Positions 4,736-8,319 of a stretch of DNA of 8,319 nucleotides are shown one piece after another; the stretch's first letter is position 1, and the number at the start of each line of letters is the position of its first letter. The translations under genes and the position numbers were made by a program. The notes below the pieces were generated by a model, which saw nothing but the letters and a program-made list of their open reading frames with translations, searched no databases and had not been told where the DNA came from. This DNA is from Actinomycetota bacterium. Its GTDB lineage: Bacteria > Actinomycetota > Actinomycetes > Actinomycetales > Microbacteriaceae. Location of the stretch: positions 1-8,319 of the forward strand of contig WLEN01000025.1 in NCBI GenBank assembly GCA_009704225.1. The letters are read 5' to 3'.

Positions 4736-6487
4736 CTAACGGTATCGCGCCTCGGCCGCAAGACCGCGTTTGATTGCGTCGATGATTTCGTCTTTCTTTG
4801 CTTCGGACACCGTGTCATCGCGCTCGATGTTGGCGAACGAGAATTTACGCAGGTCGACCGGGACGCTGACAGGACTGATCGTCTCGAGCCCGACACCCAG
4901 TGCGTAGTCGCCGTACTTGAGCCCGGTTCCGTGGACTGCGTCTTCAGAGCCCTCGAACGTGACGAGCGAACAGGGGATTCCGTACGACTGGCAGACGATG
5001 AACACATGCATCGCGCTGGTCACAACGCGGTCGTACCCGATGAGTCTGCCGAGGAATTCGGCGATCTTGTCCGGAGCCGACATCAGCACGGACAGTTCCT
5101 CGAAATTGTCGGGTAGACGCATCATCAAATTACTGTGCGTGAAGTGCCGCACAAACGCGGTCTTACCGTTGGTTTTCTTCGGGCGGGCCAGCGGGATGAT
5201 TCGCGACATGACCGCTCCGGGGTCTCCGAAGGATTCGACGTCCGGCCCACCGCACTCCTTCACGAGTTTCGCGGTAATCGGACCTCGAACCGAGATGTAT
5301 TCGGCCTTCGGGTGCAGTTCGACGTCGTCGGCGGAAATTCCCGTGCCCACAACAATGGATGACGGTGTGATGAAGCGCCCGATCGAACCAGTCGAAATGA
5401 GGTGGTGTTCCACGATTGGCGCGGTCGGTGAGTGATACAGAATTCGGTCGCTCGTGTAGTTGCCGATGATGAGGGGGCTGAGCCAGTCTCCGAAATTTCC
5501 AGGGAACGGACGGGCCCACCAGGTCAGGGTGACGTGGCCCTCTGCCTCACGCGCAGAATAGTGTGCGAACGTATTCGCGGCCACAATGGTCGCTCGCTCT
5601 TCGCTAGTCGTCACGCCACTCGTATTGAGTTCGACCGAAAGCTTGGCGAGTTCTGTTCGATTGCCATCAAAGCCAGCGCGCAAAATCTTGTGGGTGATGG
5701 CCCGGCGAGAAAGAGTCTTTCCCACAGAACCTTGACCCGTGAGAATCGCGGTCACTCCGATACGGTCGGCAATGTTCACGAGTCGACGCGCTGCGGGCTT
5801 GGAGAATCCCTTAAGAACCTTTTTGCCGAACATCGTGATGCGTTTGCGCACGGACTGTTTCGACGCCGATTTGTGTTGTTCGACCTTGCCCTTGAACTCC
5901 GAGACATTTCCAGACGAACCGAACACGAAGAATGACTCAACCTTGAGCGATGGGTCGCCCTTCCCGACGACAGCGACCGACGGGATGACCTGGAACGTGA
6001 GCGAATCGGCGTTCTGACGCCATCCGTCCTCGAAGAAATAGTCGTCGGTCGCCTTGAGTTCAGACTGTGCCTCGAGCGCCGCCGCGTCGGCGATCATCTT
6101 GCGCGCGTTCTCGCTCGTCCCGACACCCCAAAAGCACGGCTCCCAAAAGCGTGTGCGGTTGTGATACCCAATCGTCAACGACGAACCAAAGCCGCGTTGG
6201 AAACCGATGATGTCGGCGCTCGATTCGCGCACGAAATCGGGCAACGACAACAAGCGGCAATCGACGTCGATCCAGAAGACCTTTTTGTTGGGGAAACGCT
6301 CGCAGACTGACTGCAGAAATGGAACCTTCTGACGACACATGTCGGCCCAGTCCTGGCCCGGCTTCTTGGCAATCTCCTCGAGAACGTAATCGACGCCGAG
6401 CTTGTCGAGGTCGGCTTTCAGGGCCTTCGCTTCGTTTCGGTAATACTCGTCATCCGTATAAAACGAACACACCACAATCGAGCTCAT
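4736..6487 (-). CDS. Fusion of GT-A-like glycosyltransferase and polysaccharide pyruvyl transferase
   Basis: A 583-residue two-enzyme protein. Residues 1-200 look like a nucleotide-diphospho-sugar transferase: an opening strand IVVCSFYT and KKVFWIDVDCRLL (68-80) with a DVD metal motif at 74-76, then a probable acceptor region TDDYFFEDGW (147-156). A basic linker (about 200-235) follows. Residues 240-310 hold GQGSVGKT (251-258), a Walker A match without a visible Walker B. From about 318 comes a polysaccharide pyruvyl transferase domain (CsaB/WcaK family): GNFGDWLSP (330-338), SVRGPITAKLVKECG (399-413), GDPG (421-424) and TSAMHVFIVCQSYGIP (490-505). Such enzymes add pyruvate ketals from phosphoenolpyruvate to sugars of cell-wall glycans. 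No membrane helix is evident; it should act in the cytoplasm. GGGGAAGGA supports the ATG at 6487. It is 52 bp after one glycosyltransferase gene and 6 bp before the membrane protein gene. The pyruvyl transferase call is firmer than the first domain. Confidence 0.87.
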   Translation of the reverse strand: MSSIVVCSFYTDDEYYRNEAKALKADLDKLGVDYVLEEIAKKPGQDWADMCRQKVPFLQSVCERFPNKKVFWIDVDCRLLSLPDFVRESSADIIGFQRGFGSSLTIGYHNRTRFWEPCFWGVGTSENARKMIADAAALEAQSELKATDDYFFEDGWRQNADSLTFQVIPSVAVVGKGDPSLKVESFFVFGSSGNVSEFKGKVEQHKSASKQSVRKRITMFGKKVLKGFSKPAARRLVNIADRIGVTAILTGQGSVGKTLSRRAITHKILRAGFDGNRTELAKLSVELNTSGVTTSEERATIVAANTFAHYSAREAEGHVTLTWWARPFPGNFGDWLSPLIIGNYTSDRILYHSPTAPIVEHHLISTGSIGRFITPSSIVVGTGISADDVELHPKAEYISVRGPITAKLVKECGGPDVESFGDPGAVMSRIIPLARPKKTNGKTAFVRHFTHSNLMMRLPDNFEELSVLMSAPDKIAEFLGRLIGYDRVVTSAMHVFIVCQSYGIPCSLVTFEGSEDAVHGTGLKYGDYALGVGLETISPVSVPVDLRKFSFANIERDDTVSEAKKDEIIDAIKRGLAAEARYR

Positions 6488-6491
6488 GGAA

Positions 6492-6500
6492 TCCTTCCCC
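6492..6500 (-). promoter_or_regulatory. Ribosome-binding site of the fusion gene
   Basis: GGGGAAGGA on the minus strand ends four bases before the ATG at 6487. It lies in the 52-bp gap after the preceding glycosyltransferase gene, the only sizeable gap inside the cluster. I see no promoter hexamers or stem-loop there, so independent initiation rather than strict coupling is suggested for this gene. Confidence 0.65.
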
Positions 6501-6539
6501 GTCCAGCTAACGGTTCAGTTTACCCACCTGCGCGGAGGG

Positions 6540-7574
6540 TTAAGAGTGCACCGAGATGGCGGCCGTATTGAGCGGCACATCGGTGTCTCGGCCGCGGAAC
6601 GTGAAGACTCCGCGCCAGAAGCCGATTCCCCACGAGAGGTGCATCGTCGGTAGGACCGCCATGAGCGCGATGCGGGATTTGAGGCTGAGCCCCTTCGACA
6701 GCCACGCGCCTCCGAGAACGACGGCGGCATAGGTGTACAGCGGCAACAGCCACCACCAGTTGAGAGTTGCCGTGAATCCAATCACGGCGGCAATCGAGGC
6801 CAGAATGAACGTCGGCGGGACGAGATATTTCATGCGCGTGCGCTTGGGGTTCGCGAGCAGAATATAGGCGCGGAACGTGCCCGTCGTGAGGAACTGTCGC
6901 GCGAGTGACACGATGTCACGACGCGGGTAGTACCCGACCTTGAGACGCGGGTCGAACCACACGACCTTGCCGCTCTCGCGAAGACGGGCGTTGAGTTCCC
7001 AATCCTGACCACGCACAAGCAGTTCGTTGAAACCGCCGACCGCAAGAACATCCTCGCGACGAAAAACACCGAGGTACACCGTGTCAGCCGGACCCGCAAC
7101 GCCACCCGTGTGAATCAGTCCGCCGCCCAACCCGATGAAGTTGCCGTAAGCCCACGCGACGGCCTTCTGGATCGATGAATGACCACGCGCCTCCATGATC
7201 CCTCCGACATTCGTCGCGCCCGTAGCCTGCAAAATTGACACCGCCAATTTCGCATAGCCGGGTTCGAGCTCGGAGTGGGCATCGACTCGGAAAATCACGT
7301 CGGCGTTGGTCGACAACATCGCGATGTTCAACGCGGCGGGCGTGCTGCCGGATGGGTTGTCGACGATGACGAGCGGGAACTCTTCGGCTAGCTGGTTCGC
7401 GATCTCTCGGGTCTTGTCCTCGGACGGACCGATGGCGACCACGATCTGCGTGCCCTTGGGATTGTTTTGAGCAACGATGCTCTCGACCGCGGTTCGTAGG
7501 TATCGCGCATCATTGCGGACCGGCATGACATAGGCGATTGTCGGCGCTTTCGCACCACGCTTCGCCGTCGTCAT
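6540..7574 (-). CDS. ExoA-like family 2 glycosyltransferase with C-terminal membrane helices
   Basis: A 344-residue enzyme that likely moves a sugar from a nucleotide donor to a lipid-linked glycan at the inner face of the membrane. The GT-A domain opens with IAYVMPVRND (13-22). RVDAHSELEPGY (96-107) holds the metal-binding D98-x-H100 in the form typical of succinoglycan enzyme ExoA. GATNVGGIMEARG (119-131) is also ExoA-like. GQDWELNARLRESG (189-202) carries the catalytic-base region with D191, and RQFLTTGTFRA (226-236) stands where the QxxRW-like block lies. Three hydrophobic helices follow (about 250-270, 273-292, 301-318). An open frame extends upstream to 7685, but the ATG at 7574 overlaps the preceding stop as ATGA, starts at a normal family N-terminus and avoids a 115-bp overlap, so it is preferred. 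Acceptor and sugar are unknown; pyruvylated cell-wall glycan synthesis is inferred from the neighbour. Confidence 0.92.
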   Translation of the reverse strand: MTTAKRGAKAPTIAYVMPVRNDARYLRTAVESIVAQNNPKGTQIVVAIGPSEDKTREIANQLAEEFPLVIVDNPSGSTPAALNIAMLSTNADVIFRVDAHSELEPGYAKLAVSILQATGATNVGGIMEARGHSSIQKAVAWAYGNFIGLGGGLIHTGGVAGPADTVYLGVFRREDVLAVGGFNELLVRGQDWELNARLRESGKVVWFDPRLKVGYYPRRDIVSLARQFLTTGTFRAYILLANPKRTRMKYLVPPTFILASIAAVIGFTATLNWWWLLPLYTYAAVVLGGAWLSKGLSLKSRIALMAVLPTMHLSWGIGFWRGVFTFRGRDTDVPLNTAAISVHS

Positions 7575-7999
7575 GAACGCGAGTCTATCGCTCCCAATGT
7601 GATGGCTACTCGAACTGCGGCACGCCCCTCGCGCCGCCGGCCGACCGTGTCCAGTGTCAATCCGTGAATGAGCGCAGCCTGCCATGTGTCGGGGATTGGG
7701 GTCGCGAGCAGTGCGTCGACAGCGGCGCGATCACGGCGGTTAATAACCGGAATCTGAGGTTCGCCGTTCTCTGCCGTGTACCTGTCGAGGAGGCGGCCAG
7801 CCTGGCGGCCGAAAACCAATTCGCGCACCAACGACCAGATGCCAATAACGGGTGCGACAAACAGCGCGAGCCCGTAAACAAGGGTCAGCGGCTGGCCGGA
7901 GGCGACCAGCAGCGCGGCCTGATAAGCGGCGAACACGATATACAAGGCGAGCAGTGCCGACATGATGGCGACGCCGATGATCGTGCGAGTGGTCTTCAT
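7571..7999 (-). CDS. Small membrane protein, two helices and a TPR-like tail
   Basis: A 142-residue protein not tied to a named family here. It has two hydrophobic helices at about residues 6-33 and 37-60. A basic cytoplasmic part follows, and residues 104-135 (WQAALIHGLTLDTVGRRREG, then AAVRVAITLG) read like one TPR-type helix pair. Its stop overlaps the start of the ExoA-like glycosyltransferase as ATGA, so the two are probably translationally coupled, and it is the first gene of the leftward five-gene cluster. A regulatory or docking role in glycan assembly is possible but only from position. TAGGCT ends six bases before the ATG, and Shine-Dalgarno bases are poor, which suggests a leaderless message. 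The bases upstream contain in-frame room for no better start. Confidence 0.85.
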   Translation of the reverse strand: MKTTRTIIGVAIMSALLALYIVFAAYQAALLVASGQPLTLVYGLALFVAPVIGIWSLVRELVFGRQAGRLLDRYTAENGEPQIPVINRRDRAAVDALLATPIPDTWQAALIHGLTLDTVGRRREGRAAVRVAITLGAIDSRS

Positions 8000-8005
8000 T
8001 CCACC

Positions 8006-8011
8006 AGCCTA
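8006..8011 (-). promoter_or_regulatory. Candidate -10 element (TAGGCT) at the head of the glycan cluster
   Basis: TAGGCT fits TAnnnT and ends six bases before the ATG at 7999, the spacing of a leaderless transcript. It is identical in sequence and distance to the element before thyX. No clear -35 was found. The 31-bp repeats begin about 45 bp upstream, so proteins bound to them could affect this promoter. Confidence 0.45.
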
Positions 8012-8055
8012 TTCTCGCGTCGTGCCTGCCCGTGCCACCTGTCCTCCCTTATCAA

Positions 8056-8148
8056 CCTCACTCCACCCGTTCCTGCAGACATCCCTCCCCGCCCCAACAG
8101 TTTCTGCAGACATCCCTCCCCGCCCCAACAGTTTCTGCAGACATCCCT
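8056..8148. repeat. 31-bp tandem repeat, one decayed and two good copies plus a partial copy
   Basis: Taking CTGCAG as the unit start, copies begin at 8073, 8104 and 8135, exactly 31 bp apart. The first two units are identical over 31 bp, apart from the base just before the first CTGCAG (C instead of T). The third stops matching after CTGCAGACATCCCT at 8148. The bases before the first unit (8056-8072) match the C-rich second half of the unit at 12 of 17 positions, so they look like an older, decayed copy. The minus strand of each unit carries GGGGCGGGGAGGGA. No long stem-loop with a T-run is formed, so this is not a standard terminator. The spacers are too short and the copies too uniform for a CRISPR array. 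Confidence 0.9.
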
Positions 8149-8196
8149 GGATTTTCTTGCGCTGGCGCGACATTTTCCGAAATTGTCTGCAGAAAC
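8131..8196. repeat. Inverted 13-bp pair around the palindrome TCTGCAGA
   Basis: GTTTCTGCAGACA at 8131-8143 is the exact reverse complement of TGTCTGCAGAAAC at 8184-8196, with 40 bp between. Each arm contains the 8-bp palindrome TCTGCAGA (also at 8103-8110). Arms this far apart and without a following T-run do not make an intrinsic terminator. Paired sites for a DNA-binding dimer, or the end of a small repeat element, fit better. Confidence 0.75.
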
Positions 8197-8202
8197 GAGA
8201 GC

Positions 8203-8319
8203 TCAGGATCGCAAAAAGGCAGGTGAACGGTATCGGGGGTTCTTCAGTGCATTTCGAATCAATCGTTCCAAGCCGTGCCAGTCCTCAACTTGTTTGAAAG
8301 TCAGTTCAATCACATCCCA
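8203..8319 (-). CDS. Possible 3' end of an unidentified leftward gene (partial)
   Basis: On the minus strand a frame is open from the right edge (8319) to a TGA at 8203-8205, giving 38 codons that read WDVIELTFKQVEDWHGLERL and then IRNALKNPRYRSPAFLRS. The mix of hydrophobic, charged and aromatic residues looks protein-like and helical, unlike the Arg/Ser/Pro-rich shadow frames on the other strand. Codon third positions are only about half G or C, lower than in the genes of the cluster, which hints at a different origin. A 38-codon open frame can also arise by chance in DNA of this composition. No family is recognised. If real, it lies 203 bp upstream of the glycan cluster and ends beside the TCTGCAGA repeats. 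Confidence 0.4.
   Translation of the reverse strand, partial: WDVIELTFKQVEDWHGLERLIRNALKNPRYRSPAFLRS

Noticed and set aside
7575..7685. N-terminal extension of the ExoA-like glycosyltransferase to 381 residues
   Set aside because: The extra 37 residues do not belong to the GT-A fold and would overlap the preceding gene by 115 bp; the ATG at 7574 gives a clean ATGA junction.
8082..8130. G-quadruplex on the minus strand from the GGGGCGGGGAGGGA tracts
   Set aside because: Each unit offers only three G-runs, so a fourth run would have to come from the next unit across a loop of about 18 bases; this is possible but weak and not claimed.
8073..8148. CRISPR array
   Set aside because: The units are joined head to tail with no distinct unique spacers, so it is a simple tandem repeat.
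8131..8196. Rho-independent terminator
   Set aside because: The 13-bp arms are separated by 40 bp and no T-run follows on either strand.
7962..8297. Plus-strand open frame of 111 codons through the repeat region
   Set aside because: It reads through the tandem repeats, is rich in Pro, Ser and Arg, lacks a ribosome-binding site and overlaps the start of the 142-residue membrane protein gene on the other strand.

Overview
The window reads as chromosomal DNA of a high-GC Gram-positive bacterium (Actinomycetota). Microbacteriaceae or a close relative is my best guess. This is inferred from the GC-rich codon choice (about 60% GC by eye), the FAD-dependent ThyX with a strong ribosome-binding site for a next gene right behind it, the thioredoxin/DUF4395 pair that is common in actinobacteria, and start sites of the leaderless type (TAnnnT six bases before ATG). 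No RNA gene, CRISPR array, insertion sequence or phage gene was seen.

Left part (1-3227): an Rrf2-family regulator and thyX are read leftward as a likely unit. A very good Shine-Dalgarno sequence at the left edge shows that another leftward gene starts just outside. Read rightward from a shared 125-bp divergent promoter region are a membrane-anchored thioredoxin-like protein, a DUF4395 membrane protein (ATGA overlap, CxxC in both) and a TIGR01777-type epimerase. The Rrf2 protein has no cysteine, so it cannot hold the usual cysteine-ligated Fe-S cluster. The divergent region carries tandem and inverted repeats that look like operators.

Right part (3205-7999): five leftward genes form a tight cluster for cell-surface glycan assembly. 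In transcription order they are a small two-helix membrane protein, an ExoA-like family 2 glycosyltransferase, a large fusion of a GT-A-like domain with a polysaccharide pyruvyl transferase domain, an ABC-exporter-like membrane domain without any ATPase, and a second, divergent family 2 glycosyltransferase. Junctions are ATGA overlap, 52 bp, 6 bp and an 8-bp overlap, so co-transcription and translational coupling are likely. The last gene overlaps the convergent epimerase gene by 23 bp, which leaves no room for an ordinary terminator.

Right edge (8000-8319): a non-coding stretch holds a 31-bp tandem repeat (one decayed and two good copies plus a partial one) whose core is the palindrome TCTGCAGA, and a further inverted copy of that core. 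It is followed by what looks like the last 38 codons of another leftward gene of lower GC, cut by the window edge. This repeat cluster and the unusual proteins of the glycan cluster (Walker A-like linker in the fusion, ATPase-less ABC domain) are the parts most worth following up.
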